The notes: a model not told the origin generated them from the letters alone. Counted from the stretch's first letter, positions 20,656 through 29,693 are shown. The stretch is 64,000 bases of DNA from Huiozyma naganishii CBS 8797 (GCF_000348985.1 NC_035928.1:682001-746000); one strand, 5' to 3'. Numbers and translations are program-made.

Positions 20656-21642
20656 TCAGTCTCTCCCCCCGCGGTACAGCACGTACCGGACCCGCTCGTC
20701 ACTTTCGTTACGTAACAAGCATATCTCGTCGAACTTCACATCGACGTGCCACTTGCCCTTGTAGGTTACCAGCGACCGATTGTCCAATTTAAACTCACCG
20801 TAGAAACACACATGCATGGAGTGGCTGGGACGGTCCAGGGGACTGGGTGGGTCCCCAAGAGGATGCTCGTACCGGAAAGTGCCACCGTAAACGGCCTCAG
20901 GTTGTAACAAACGATCGTACTTGATCCCAAGGGACTCCAAACAGTTGACCGCAGCAGACCGTATATCTATAGACTTGTGACTGAACCTCCATTCGAAAAG
21001 GAAGGGCACTCTGTGCCAATGTAACGTGATCCCCGGTGCGTTTGAAGAAGATCTCTCATCGGCGGTGGGACCCCGACGGAACGAAATACCGTAGATGACT
21101 GGATCCTCGTCCTCACACCACACATGCAGGCGGTCAGGGACCACCTTTTGTTCACGGAGAGAGGGTCGTATCCTTAGGGGCACACCGTACTGTTCCTGGA
21201 TGAACTCGTGTGAGGAGAGCCGTTCTACAACTCGTTGCTCCACAAGGTTTGCCAGTTGGTCCAAATTTAAACGTGACCGCTCGTACTCGCTCAACTCATG
21301 GATCCTTAGACAGGGGAACAACGGGATGTACGACTCTCCGCCAAGGTACATTACTTTGTACCCAATTTGGTACCCGAAGAGGGCCCCAAAGAGAGACAGA
21401 GACACAGCCCATACCATAGCACGCCGCCGCTGCGTCCGGAACCCATGGATCGCTTTAGTCAGATCCTCTGTGGGGGGTCCGTTTCCAGGATTAGAGAAGA
21501 AATGGCACGAATCTGGGGGGGGCCCTCCGACTCCCCCGCCCCCGCGGCCCCTCTGTCTCACACACGCCCCTTGGAACAAACGCCGACAGAACACGGGACT
21601 GCGTAGCCGCGCAGCACTACCTCGAACCACACAACGTAGCAT
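20656..21642 (-). CDS. AIM39: Aim39-like mitochondrial membrane protein
   Basis: 328 residues, ATG at 21642. An Arg-rich start without acidic residues (MLRCVVRGSAARLRS) fits a mitochondrial presequence. One membrane segment lies at about 77-95 (VWAVSLSLFGALFGYQIGY). The remainder is soluble. S. cerevisiae Aim39 (395 residues) affects mitochondrial inheritance and has no known biochemical role. I assign it mostly from its place between the DDR2-like gene and PSH1 plus the presequence-TM layout, so similarity should be confirmed. Confidence 0.82.
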   Translation of the reverse strand: MLRCVVRGSAARLRSPVFCRRLFQGACVRQRGRGGGGVGGPPPDSCHFFSNPGNGPPTEDLTKAIHGFRTQRRRAMVWAVSLSLFGALFGYQIGYKVMYLGGESYIPLFPCLRIHELSEYERSRLNLDQLANLVEQRVVERLSSHEFIQEQYGVPLRIRPSLREQKVVPDRLHVWCEDEDPVIYGISFRRGPTADERSSSNAPGITLHWHRVPFLFEWRFSHKSIDIRSAAVNCLESLGIKYDRLLQPEAVYGGTFRYEHPLGDPPSPLDRPSHSMHVCFYGEFKLDNRSLVTYKGKWHVDVKFDEICLLRNESDERVRYVLYRGGRD

Positions 21643-21782
21643 CGTCTGGTCCCTTCTCTACCCCCCCAGACCAGCAAACAACCTCACCACACACATCTTC
21701 TTCCACTGATTTGGTAATCTTTTTTTTTCCAATTTTGGAGTCAGCATTCGGGGGAGTCATCTTTGACGTGCCTGCGCAGATC

Positions 21783-22838
21783 TCACTCGTCATCGCTCAG
21801 CACCAGGGCCACCCTGGGTCCGCGTCTTCGTCCCGTCGGGTCCGGACTCTGCTCGTCGAGGCTATCGCCACTCACGAACTCGTCCGCGCTGTTGTGCTCG
21901 TAGAAGTCGCTGTCAGGGGACGACTGCTGCGAGTCGCTCTCGTCCGCATCCAGCACGGCGTACACTCTCTTTCTGCGGCCCAAGGTGCTGTCGTTGTCGT
22001 TGCTTCCAGGGCCGTCCGTTTCCTCCTCGTCGTTCTCTATGAAAGAGTCCAAATCGGAGTCCATTTCGTCATCGTGGGGCTCGTCGCCCGAGCCGCTATC
22101 CTGCGCCTCCAGATCGTACACGGACCCGCGCGGCCTGTCTTCCGAGGACCCGGACTCGTAATCTGATTCAGAAGCACGCTGGTTTCCCCCACGCTGCATC
22201 TCTACAGTGATACTTTCGTATTCGCCCTCGCTGTAGTCGTCCGCGAGGGCAGGAGGAACCCCCGTCCCCTCCGTGTCCCGCGAGGGCCGAATTACGTTCC
22301 GTATCCGGAAATGACAATGCGGACACACGTTATCGTCGCCATCGTCGTCCACATCGTCTGGATCCAGCTCCCAATGGCAGTTCCCGCACCGGGGGATCCC
22401 GTCGTCGTCCATATCCGTCACAGCGAGTGTAGAGTTCACAAACACACCGTCGAAAAGGTTCTTCGACGTTGCGTCTCGACGATATGCGGTCATATCATTG
22501 TCCCTCTGAGCTAGAATTGCCACCCACTCAGAATCAGGGGCAGCGTTCTTCACGAGCATTTCCAGGATGTATTTTAATTGATGGTCCAAAAACATGTTCA
22601 TGTTCGGAGGATGGCTCACCACGGATCGACAGTCGGGACACTTCAGCACCGTGTTCTCATTAGAAGTCAGCCAGTGCTTCAAACACGTGTAGCAGTAATT
22701 GTGGCCACACTCAACCATCATCGGCACACTCATCAATTCGTGGCAGATGGTGCAGACACAGCATTCAAGCAGATTCTCACACACTTTTTTGAATCGCTTC
22801 TTGCCCAAAGCATCACATATAGGCTTTACTCGAGTCAT
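21783..22838 (-). CDS. PSH1: RING E3 ubiquitin ligase Psh1 (centromeric histone Cse4 turnover)
   Basis: 351 residues from the ATG at 22838; a longer frame from an ATG at 22988 adds 50 hydrophobic/basic residues unlike the family. A C3HC4 RING spans about 29-70 (C29, C32, C44, H46, C49, C52, C67, C70). A second zinc module has CGNCHWELDPDDV and CPHC. The acidic C-terminal half contains DSDFYEHN and VSGDSLDE and ends LSDDE, all shared with S. cerevisiae Psh1. It ubiquitinates mislocalised Cse4/CENP-A for degradation. Confidence 0.93.
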   Translation of the reverse strand: MTRVKPICDALGKKRFKKVCENLLECCVCTICHELMSVPMMVECGHNYCYTCLKHWLTSNENTVLKCPDCRSVVSHPPNMNMFLDHQLKYILEMLVKNAAPDSEWVAILAQRDNDMTAYRRDATSKNLFDGVFVNSTLAVTDMDDDGIPRCGNCHWELDPDDVDDDGDDNVCPHCHFRIRNVIRPSRDTEGTGVPPALADDYSEGEYESITVEMQRGGNQRASESDYESGSSEDRPRGSVYDLEAQDSGSGDEPHDDEMDSDLDSFIENDEEETDGPGSNDNDSTLGRRKRVYAVLDADESDSQQSSPDSDFYEHNSADEFVSGDSLDEQSPDPTGRRRGPRVALVLSDDE

Positions 22839-23119
22839 CGTTAAAATGGTTATCACTCTCTGGGAAACTGCTGTTGGACGGCCCTTTCCGACAGGTAAGA
22901 TCCAACGCCTTGCCCTCTGGCCTTCGACTTCAATAAAATCATTGAAGAAAAAAATATCGATATTAAAGATCTTAATGAGAGTGAACATGGGTATAACGAA
23001 AAGGCAGATGCTATTACCATAAAGTTGGAAGCAACTACAATTGTTTTGTAGCTGTCTTATGTGTTCATATATGTTCGTATATAAATGTACTCACTGTCCT
23101 CCGAACTAGTCGGATGCGT

Positions 23120-26113
23120 TCATTCAGATGAATCCAATAACTTCTGCAACACAATAAGCAGTTCGTTGAGACCGTTGACGTGCTCCTTAGCGTTTGTAGA
23201 ACTGGTGTCTCCATACACGATCCCGTGCCCATTCTGTATTTTCTTAGCATTCTGCTCCTCCTTGATACAGTTGAACAGTGGCTCAATGACAGGGGACGAC
23301 GAACCCGTGATGCTGATGAACTCTATTATATCCTGGGAGTCACCCGTTACCGTACTGTTGGCCGAGGAGCTGGTGTTATACACATTCATCAAAAATTGGA
23401 ACGCAGCCAACGACAAACCTGTCTCTTGCACAAACAAAATGCCCTTGTGAATGTACGCGTGTACGTTTTTGTCGTAAAATAACGTGTTGATGTGCGTGAT
23501 AGCCTCACCAATAACACCAGCTACCCGATCCTGATCCTCCGCATTTTCAGTGTGGAACCGGATCATGGACTCAGCAATCTTGTAGTAAGAGCCGGGAAGT
23601 CTTTCAATCTTATCGTCCAAAATTTTGATCACCTGCGATTTCCAATTAACTTGCTGGACAATGTTGTACCACAAGTCATTAATTCTCACGTAAGCACCAT
23701 TCTCTGCAATCAACCCAAGATTAGGGACACGTGCGTACAGACGCTCCAACGTGGCTTTCGTGTGTGAGTTCATGACGAATACAATGTTTTTGGCGGTCAA
23801 TTCGTTCAAAAACGTGATCGTCCTCCCTGTAGGTGGCTCAGAAATCTTGAAGATAAACATGCGCTTTTTTGATTTCTTATAGTCTTCGTACAACGTATCG
23901 TATGATAGATTAAATACCGTATTCCTCTCTTGACTGGACTCCCAAGCGTTATCAATGCCCTGCAAACAAGTCTTAACCCAATTGTCGGAGTCATTCTCGA
24001 TGATGACTTTCATTAAAGATTTCCAATTACGTCTCCTTTCCTGACAAGGCATCTCTAACCCTCTTTTAATCGATTTCGAAACGTGTTTTATATCCCATGG
24101 ATTTATCAAAATGGAACCCTCACCTAACACAGAGGCGCTGCCTGTAAATTCAGACAAAAGTAAAGGTGCATTCTTTTGTTCAGAGGAGGCAAGAAACTCG
24201 TGACATGTTAGATTCATACCCTCTCTCAAAGAATTGACGAAAAACAGATCAGCTTCCGAGTTTAAAGCCAAGTACTGTTCAAATTCCAACTCTTTATGCA
24301 AAAAGACAACAGGCTGCGACATGCTGATATTGGACGACAAAGAATTGATCCTATCCACAATCAACATCACTTGCTTTTGGTCCTCGTTGTCCTCTGACTT
24401 ACCCAAAAATATTTGAATCAGAACAATGTTGCCAATATATGATGGGTTTTCCAACAAAAACCGTTCATATGCAAGCATTTTCTTGTTGATACCACGGATC
24501 TTATCAGATTGATCCCTACATATGATCAATTTCTTACCTGCCCACCTCTCCTTTATCATGTTACGCCACGATTGGACTTTTTCCTTCTTCAACTGGTCAA
24601 ACAGTGAGAAAGTGTCGATACCGACAGGGACACTCTTCACAGAGATAATACAGCCCTTGTACTTCAGTGCATCTTCCTTGGTCACATCGGCCATCAACAA
24701 TCTGCTTGACGTCTGTAGGAAATGTCTTGCGTATTCTGTGGTTTGGAAGCCAACACAGTTAGCACCAAGGATACCCTTCAGGATCTTTTCTCTTTGAGCA
24801 AAGCACTTGAAGACTTCACTACTGGGGAAAGATACATGCAAGAAAAACCCAATTTTCGCGTGAGGCAACAATTTTCTTACCATTTGTGGTACTAGCAGCA
24901 AATGGTAATCATGAATCCAAATCGTATCACCCTCTTTATACACCTGTGCTATCTTGTTGGCAAACAGTTGGTTCAAATCTTTATAATAGTTCCAAGAGTG
25001 GTCCTCAAAAGCCTTTGAATTTGGGTTATCTGGAATCTGGTAGTGTAAAGTGGGCCATAAAATCTGTTTACAGAAATTCTTGTAGGCACCTTTGAAAGTG
25101 ACGTCGTCAGAAACCACTGCAGTACAATTGAACTCATCCTTTAATTTGTTGGTAATAGCTGTGCTGATATCAGGAGGGATCTCGTCAGTTGGGATACCAA
25201 CAGTGCCGACCCACTCTACTTCATCAGTTATTGTCTTCTCGTTCGTACCGATGAACATTGCATTTTTCAAAGCACCATTACCTTTTTCATTTGGGACAAT
25301 GGACCAGGGCAATTGCGCGAAGAGTTCATACGAGTTTTTCAGTCTTTGAGAGGTGGGTCCTCCCTTGGTAGATGAGAACCCCCCAAATTGGGGTACAACG
25401 TAATCTTGTCTTGACTCAGTTTCCAAGTCTGATTCGTCTTCGGACACCTCCTCAACAAGTTCCAATGAGGTCTCTGGTACAGCAGATACGGGCACCCTTT
25501 TCATCGAGGGTTGAGCGTTCATCTCAATATGCATCTGTTTGAGCTTAGCAACGTCCACTACGGCTGCTGTGAAATCTGGGATTGGCCGAGACTTTGGTCT
25601 TACCACAGTCTTAGAGGCAGCGTCAGAAGAATGGGCGCCACCTAACTTGCTGAACACGGCATTCAGTGATGCTGGGTGACCGGACCCAGAATCGACGGCG
25701 ACGTCCGAGGCGGGCCCATCAGCGGCCAATTCATCCTCCGGGTTGGCTGCGTTAAAGAACTCCTCCACGGATTCTCTGTTGGTATTGACTGGGTTGCTGT
25801 TTGTCTCTGTGGCTGTTGTGTTGATTGGGTTCTGGGCATGTGCTGTCAAGTTCTCCAAAAACTGTTCAGAGCTGACTACAGGCACGTCCTCGAGGACAGT
25901 GGGCTCATTGGGGATTTCCTTCGAGCTTTTCAGAAACGGTGGGTTCGAGTGCACGGAACTGGACCTCTTCGGCTTGTTCACAATGGAATCGACATCGAGG
26001 CTATCCAATTTGACCAGCTTACTCTCTGCTAATTCGGCAGCTTTAAACTCAGAATCGTCAACTTTGAACTCTGGCTGGAAGGGCAGAAACAGCGAAGCAA
26101 CAATAATTGTCAT
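23120..26113 (-). CDS. TSL1: Regulatory subunit of trehalose-6-phosphate synthase/phosphatase complex (Tsl1/Tps3)
   Basis: 997 residues, ATG at 26113 (MTIIVASLFLPFQPEF, the family start). A low-complexity N-terminal region (to about 255) precedes a GT20-type domain (about 258-740) and a C-terminal phosphatase-like domain (from about 748). In the latter the catalytic DxDxT motif is replaced by FKISEPPTGRT, so this half should be inactive, as in Tsl1/Tps3. The protein scaffolds and regulates Tps1-Tps2. Flanking CUE4 and CAC2 point to TSL1 (YML100W) rather than TPS3. STREs lie upstream. Confidence 0.93.
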   Translation of the reverse strand: MTIIVASLFLPFQPEFKVDDSEFKAAELAESKLVKLDSLDVDSIVNKPKRSSSVHSNPPFLKSSKEIPNEPTVLEDVPVVSSEQFLENLTAHAQNPINTTATETNSNPVNTNRESVEEFFNAANPEDELAADGPASDVAVDSGSGHPASLNAVFSKLGGAHSSDAASKTVVRPKSRPIPDFTAAVVDVAKLKQMHIEMNAQPSMKRVPVSAVPETSLELVEEVSEDESDLETESRQDYVVPQFGGFSSTKGGPTSQRLKNSYELFAQLPWSIVPNEKGNGALKNAMFIGTNEKTITDEVEWVGTVGIPTDEIPPDISTAITNKLKDEFNCTAVVSDDVTFKGAYKNFCKQILWPTLHYQIPDNPNSKAFEDHSWNYYKDLNQLFANKIAQVYKEGDTIWIHDYHLLLVPQMVRKLLPHAKIGFFLHVSFPSSEVFKCFAQREKILKGILGANCVGFQTTEYARHFLQTSSRLLMADVTKEDALKYKGCIISVKSVPVGIDTFSLFDQLKKEKVQSWRNMIKERWAGKKLIICRDQSDKIRGINKKMLAYERFLLENPSYIGNIVLIQIFLGKSEDNEDQKQVMLIVDRINSLSSNISMSQPVVFLHKELEFEQYLALNSEADLFFVNSLREGMNLTCHEFLASSEQKNAPLLLSEFTGSASVLGEGSILINPWDIKHVSKSIKRGLEMPCQERRRNWKSLMKVIIENDSDNWVKTCLQGIDNAWESSQERNTVFNLSYDTLYEDYKKSKKRMFIFKISEPPTGRTITFLNELTAKNIVFVMNSHTKATLERLYARVPNLGLIAENGAYVRINDLWYNIVQQVNWKSQVIKILDDKIERLPGSYYKIAESMIRFHTENAEDQDRVAGVIGEAITHINTLFYDKNVHAYIHKGILFVQETGLSLAAFQFLMNVYNTSSSANSTVTGDSQDIIEFISITGSSSPVIEPLFNCIKEEQNAKKIQNGHGIVYGDTSSTNAKEHVNGLNELLIVLQKLLDSSE

Positions 26114-26574
26114 TCTAGAGAGTTTCTATCGGTCTACTGGGACTACAAAGGAAGCCAATTGATGGTAACTAACCCAAATGAAGTAAGCAAAGGGTGAACC
26201 CCCTTCTCGAGAACCCTTCCTTTACGTGATCAGCAGGAAAAAAAGAAGAGAATTCCTGGAAAAGGGGTCCAGTGTTCTGATCCTCTGTCCTGCGTTCGAC
26301 TTTCGAACGTAGACCATTTGTGTTTTTGCAGGTGATCTGTTACAGTACAGCGCTTGTTGACAAAGGAACAGTACAAGATGTGTACACACACTCAGGTTGG
26401 TTCTCGTGACAGCAGTTATGCTCTACACGGATGCTCCGTACATCTTGTGAGTGAACTTAAAGGAGTGAAAAAAACACACGAGTGAATAGTACAGGATTTC
26501 TCACACTCACAGAACATGAAATTTTTGGGCTTGGGTTTTGAAACTGTTGCTCCTACGGTCTACTTACATCAGGG
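26114..26574. other. Divergent promoter TSL1/CUE4
   Basis: 0.46 kb. Two STREs are at 26200-26204 (CCCCT) and 26263-26267 (AGGGG), about 90 and 155 bp upstream of TSL1, in keeping with stress-induced trehalose synthesis. Nothing else recognised. Confidence 0.55.
26200..26267. promoter_or_regulatory. Two STREs upstream of TSL1
   Basis: CCCCT at 26200-26204 and AGGGG at 26263-26267. These are core Msn2/4 sites. Pentamers occur by chance, so support comes from position and gene class. Confidence 0.55.
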
Positions 26575-26991
26575 ATGGACAATTCAACGATTGTGCTGAT
26601 TGGTATTTTGATTTTAGGGTATCTGCTTACTTTGAAACAGAATTCGAAGAAGAGAGAGGAGAAATTGAAGCTGATAAATAGAGTACGAAACTTGAAGGCA
26701 GAGGAGAACGAGATGTTAGCAACACCTAAAACGGATACGAAAGAGACTCCCCAAAACCTCAACCCTGAAGGTGTGACTGACGGAGAGGAGAAGCCTGATC
26801 TGGACGAGATTGAGGACAAAAAACCGTTTACCAAGAGAGAAGTAACTCAGGATATGATCGAAGTGGTACAAACATTAGCCCCAAATTTGGACGTTGAACA
26901 GATTCGTGCCAGTCTGCAAAAGACAGGATCTATTGAAAAGACGGTGACCTACTATCTGGCTGGGGAAGAGTTCCCATCTGCTGATGAGTGA
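26575..26991 (+). CDS. CUE4: CUE-domain ER membrane protein (Cue4-like)
   Basis: 138 residues. An N-terminal membrane anchor lies at about 6-20 and is followed by a basic coiled stretch ([20 protein letters not shown]). A CUE ubiquitin-binding domain occupies about 91-133, with [22 protein letters not shown]. cerevisiae has two ohnologues: Cue1 (203 residues, recruits Ubc7 for ER-associated degradation through a C-terminal U7BR) and Cue4 (117 residues, lacks it). This protein stops right after the CUE domain and neighbours CAC2, so it is Cue4-like. A role in degradation is not shown. Confidence 0.9.
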   Translation: MDNSTIVLIGILILGYLLTLKQNSKKREEKLKLINRVRNLKAEENEMLATPKTDTKETPQNLNPEGVTDGEEKPDLDEIEDKKPFTKREVTQDMIEVVQTLAPNLDVEQIRASLQKTGSIEKTVTYYLAGEEFPSADE

Positions 26992-27091
26992 ACCCCGCCT
27001 TTCGCCTGTCTGTACCTAATAAATACGTAATGCAACCTCAAACTGTATGTGAAAATGTATATACCTAGAAGAGATGAGGAGAAATGTATAC

Positions 27092-28552
27092 TTACTCTGT
27101 AGCATTGTGTTTTATTTTCTTCTTCACGGGCAGTATATTTATTATGCTGTTCTTGTCGTCCCTTGGGGTTCCCACAGTCTCTGTGGCTGAAGGCACCGTC
27201 AATCTATCGTTTCCTAAGTGGTCCGCATACAGTTCTTTCAGAACCTCTGTACGGTTGGTCAATTTCGACCCGAATAGCGATGTGCCCATGGCGATGTACG
27301 AACAAAACCCGTCAGTGGATGAGATCATCAACAAAGAACCATCTTCCGACCAAGATAAATCCGTCAGAGGTGTGTAATGCAAATTCCCGACAACCGCTAG
27401 CGGTTTTAACGACACGGTATCGTAAACCAACACCTCGTTCGTGGTAGCCACTGCAAATATTAATTTGTAAGGTAGGTCAATGTACGGGTTGGTCCCTCCC
27501 TCCAGCGTGTAAAGGTTGCTATTGAAGGATATCGCGATAGCAGGTTTCTTCAAAAAGGACAAGACGGCCACTGGTTTATTACTGTTGGACTTTATAGCCG
27601 CTCTTGAGTATATGTAAACGGAGTTGTGACATTCCAGGTTATTTGCCGATTCCGCGGCCTCCTGAGTCTTGAAAATCCCTGCAGGGATGCAGAAAAGGGT
27701 CCCACAGGGTGACACGGTCAGCCGTCTAAAGAAGGAGGGCAACGTTTCATTGTGGAACAGATAACCGGACCTACTCTTGGTGAAATCCATTGTCAACCGG
27801 TCCACGGACGACCTTGCCGGCAATTCACACTTAACAATCTTATTTGCCAGTTTCATTTCGGTCAGTTCATCCCCCGATGTCGAGAACTCTAACTTGTACA
27901 CGTTGACAGATCTATCCGTTGACTGCGACAAGATAAACTCATTCCGAGGGTCCCAAGTGACCCCCTGGACGTAATGGTTGTGCTCTTTCGAATGTAATAT
28001 ACATTGTTCCGTGGCGACGTTGAATACACGGACGCAGTTGTCCATGCACCCAACGACGATATATTGGTCACAGGGCGACCAACACAGATCGTATATTTCA
28101 GAGTTAGATGAGTGTCTTAACCTTCTGCAAATAACCCACTTTTCTTGTGGGTCTGAACCATCTTGCACCTCACTGTCGCTATCCCGGGTCATAAGCGGCG
28201 TTTGGAAACTCCGGGCACCATCCGGGCTCTCTTGCTCCCAGATGATAATCTGTCCGTCATCGCCAGCAGAGGCCAATTTGTCACCTTTGTGGTTGAACCG
28301 CAACACGTTTACAGCTTGCTCGTGCTGTTGAAGCGACGATATAAACTCTATAGCATTCACTTCCCCACGCGGGTCATTGTCACTGTGATCTTTTTTCTGA
28401 ACATTCAAGGACCAGACACGTACTTTGTTGTCACCTCCAGCGGTGAACAGTTTCTGCCCACTGGGGCGCAAGCCGGCCCTAGACGGCTGGAAACACACAC
28501 TGTACACTGGTTGTGACTCATGCCAATATATCTGCAAATTAGAAGCCTCCAT
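27092..28552 (-). CDS. CAC2: Chromatin assembly factor 1 subunit p60 homologue, WD40
   Basis: 486 residues from the ATG at 28552 (MEASNLQIYWHESQPVYSV); the frame reads 12 codons further without ATG. WD-type blades are visible throughout, such as NKVRVWSLNV, ASAGDDGQIIIWE, VGCMDNCVRVFNV and LSWSEDGSLLMISSTDGFCSYI. Cac2 is the p60/B subunit of CAF-1, which deposits H3-H4 behind replication forks and aids silencing. Length is close to S. cerevisiae (468). The neighbour across the divergent promoter is the snR85-type RNA and NUP188, as in S. cerevisiae. Confidence 0.95.
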   Translation of the reverse strand: MEASNLQIYWHESQPVYSVCFQPSRAGLRPSGQKLFTAGGDNKVRVWSLNVQKKDHSDNDPRGEVNAIEFISSLQQHEQAVNVLRFNHKGDKLASAGDDGQIIIWEQESPDGARSFQTPLMTRDSDSEVQDGSDPQEKWVICRRLRHSSNSEIYDLCWSPCDQYIVVGCMDNCVRVFNVATEQCILHSKEHNHYVQGVTWDPRNEFILSQSTDRSVNVYKLEFSTSGDELTEMKLANKIVKCELPARSSVDRLTMDFTKSRSGYLFHNETLPSFFRRLTVSPCGTLFCIPAGIFKTQEAAESANNLECHNSVYIYSRAAIKSNSNKPVAVLSFLKKPAIAISFNSNLYTLEGGTNPYIDLPYKLIFAVATTNEVLVYDTVSLKPLAVVGNLHYTPLTDLSWSEDGSLLMISSTDGFCSYIAMGTSLFGSKLTNRTEVLKELYADHLGNDRLTVPSATETVGTPRDDKNSIINILPVKKKIKHNATE

Positions 28553-28746
28553 GGCGCACAACCGGATGGACACAGTGAGAGTTCTCAACTGAAACGTGTC
28601 AGACTTGATCTACGCGATTTCAAGCAATTGTTATATAATATACATGTGGAAAAATAGTGTATACCTTGGGAAGAGTTGACAGTAGAAAAGAAAACGTATG
28701 GTGTGTAAGATGAAATGAAACACAGCGCAACCTGTACGGTCCAAGA

Positions 28747-28776
28747 GTCCAAGGGTCCAGCCCTCGACCCTTGGAC
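28747..28776. repeat. Perfect inverted repeat upstream of CAC2
   Basis: Arms GTCCAAGGGTC (28747-28757) and GACCCTTGGAC (28766-28776) are exact complements, with an 8-nt loop. It lies about 200 bp upstream of the CAC2 start. It might be a palindromic factor site or an RNA hairpin; function unknown. Confidence 0.8.
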
Positions 28777-28862
28777 CCTCGCAAGGACAGTGACGGGTCT
28801 ACCCAGACTGCAACTACACTTGATCCTAGATGCTATATGCTCTATATTAACTTAAGAACTGC

Positions 28863-28938
28863 AACCCTAACTCTTTTGCACAAACAGCACAAAACCCTAA
28901 TCAGACCACGTGACGGCAAAAAATGGCTAAAACCCTAA
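28863..28938 (+). promoter_or_regulatory. Three Tbf1-type motifs upstream of snR85/CAC2
   Basis: AACCCTAA at 28863-28870, 28893-28900 and 28931-28938, all the same way round. Tbf1 is a known activator of snoRNA genes in S. cerevisiae, so the array fits the adjacent snoRNA. Distance to the snoRNA is about 600 bp, so it may serve CAC2 as well. Confidence 0.65.
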
Positions 28939-29400
28939 TTAGTAGACCTGGTGCGGAATTGCACGTGACAGGATAGTGCTAAGTACGTGCTGAAAATGCT
29001 ATAACAACAGGGTCGCCCCGACTCGGCCGATCATAACGCAATTCACATTATCAACCTCTACAGTTGCACCTCGGAATTTCCGCGTTATAATGCAGAAAAC
29101 CTGCTTTCCTCAATTAATTAACATATAAAAAGATCTTGTATACCCGCCCATTAGAATCTCTCCTACCTCGCTCTTTTTAAGTAAAAGCCAGTGATAGCCA
29201 TAATATACGAATGACAGTATTGCTGTAGTACTTGAATTGCAAGGTCTGTACAAAAGGTATATAGATAATAGTGCTCTGCTTATCCTTTCTTGCCTCCATT
29301 TGCGAAATTCACGTGATCAAAAAACTTTTTTCTTCGTGCGGAATCCAGTCCCGCACCAGGTCTACGTTACTAATTAGACCTGACACGTTTTCTGCACGTG
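28907..29400. promoter_or_regulatory. Four CACGTG (Cbf1-type) boxes
   Basis: CACGTG at 28907-28912, 28962-28967, 29310-29315 and 29395-29400. Three are followed by A/T or by GAC as in the Cbf1 site RTCACRTG. Cbf1 is a bHLH general regulator. Tbf1 plus Cbf1 pairing is known from ribosomal-protein promoters of other yeasts; here it precedes a snoRNA gene. Confidence 0.6.
28935..29377. repeat. Long-range imperfect inverted repeat before snR85
   Basis: The 22 bases at 28935-28956 (CTAATTAGTA then GACCTGGTGCGG) recur inverted at 29351-29377, where ACGTA (on the inverted strand) is inserted between the two blocks. The arms lie about 400 bp apart and flank three of the CACGTG boxes. Confidence 0.8.
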
Positions 29401-29535
29401 ACACCCGCAAATTTTACGCACAGAGAAAAAAAATAAAAGTATAAAAGCGAGATCGAAAAGACGGTTTTCTGTACTAGAGTTGTTCGTCGTGGTGTGGAAA
29501 GTTTGTCGTTTTGTGCTGCCTCCTATTGCTTCTGT

Positions 29536-29693
29536 CAGTTGTACCCCCCACTCGTTCAACGGCCGTCAGTCGACGGCCATGGAAATAATACATACGAGTG
29601 GAAAGTAGTTAACAGCACATATGTCAAATTCCCAGTAGACTCAGCGGGAATACCGAAAATATGTCTACTGGAGCCGTAATTGTGCTAATATTA
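29536..29693 (+). ncRNA. snR85: H/ACA snoRNA, snR85 type (predicted guide for 18S pseudouridine 1181)
   Basis: The layout is hairpin-hinge-hairpin-tail. Hairpin 1 has lower stem CCACTCGT/ACGAGTGG (29548-29555, 29594-29601) and upper stem GGCCGTC/GACGGCC (29561-29567, 29572-29578). H box AAAGTA (ANANNA) is at 29602-29607. Hairpin 2 has lower stem AGCACA/TGTGCT (29614-29619, 29681-29686) and upper stem CCAGTAGAC/GTCTACTGG (29632-29640, 29663-29671). An ATA box (ACA variant) is at 29688-29690. Pocket strands GTCAAATT (29623-29630) and GCCGT (29673-29677) pair with 18S AAUUUGAC and GCGGC around the first U of CUUAAUUUGAC, U1181 by my count. From memory, snR85 guides that site and lies between NUP188 and CAC2 in S. 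cerevisiae. Ends are approximate. Confidence 0.85.

Larger units (their letters stand above)
28553..29535. other. Intergenic: CAC2 and snR85 promoter region
   Basis: About 0.98 kb. It contains an 11-bp perfect hairpin (28747-28776), three Tbf1 motifs (28863-28938), four CACGTG boxes (28907-29400), a long-range inverted repeat (28935-28956 with 29351-29377) and a TATA-like TATAAAA near 29441 before the snoRNA. No protein gene is supported. Confidence 0.6.
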
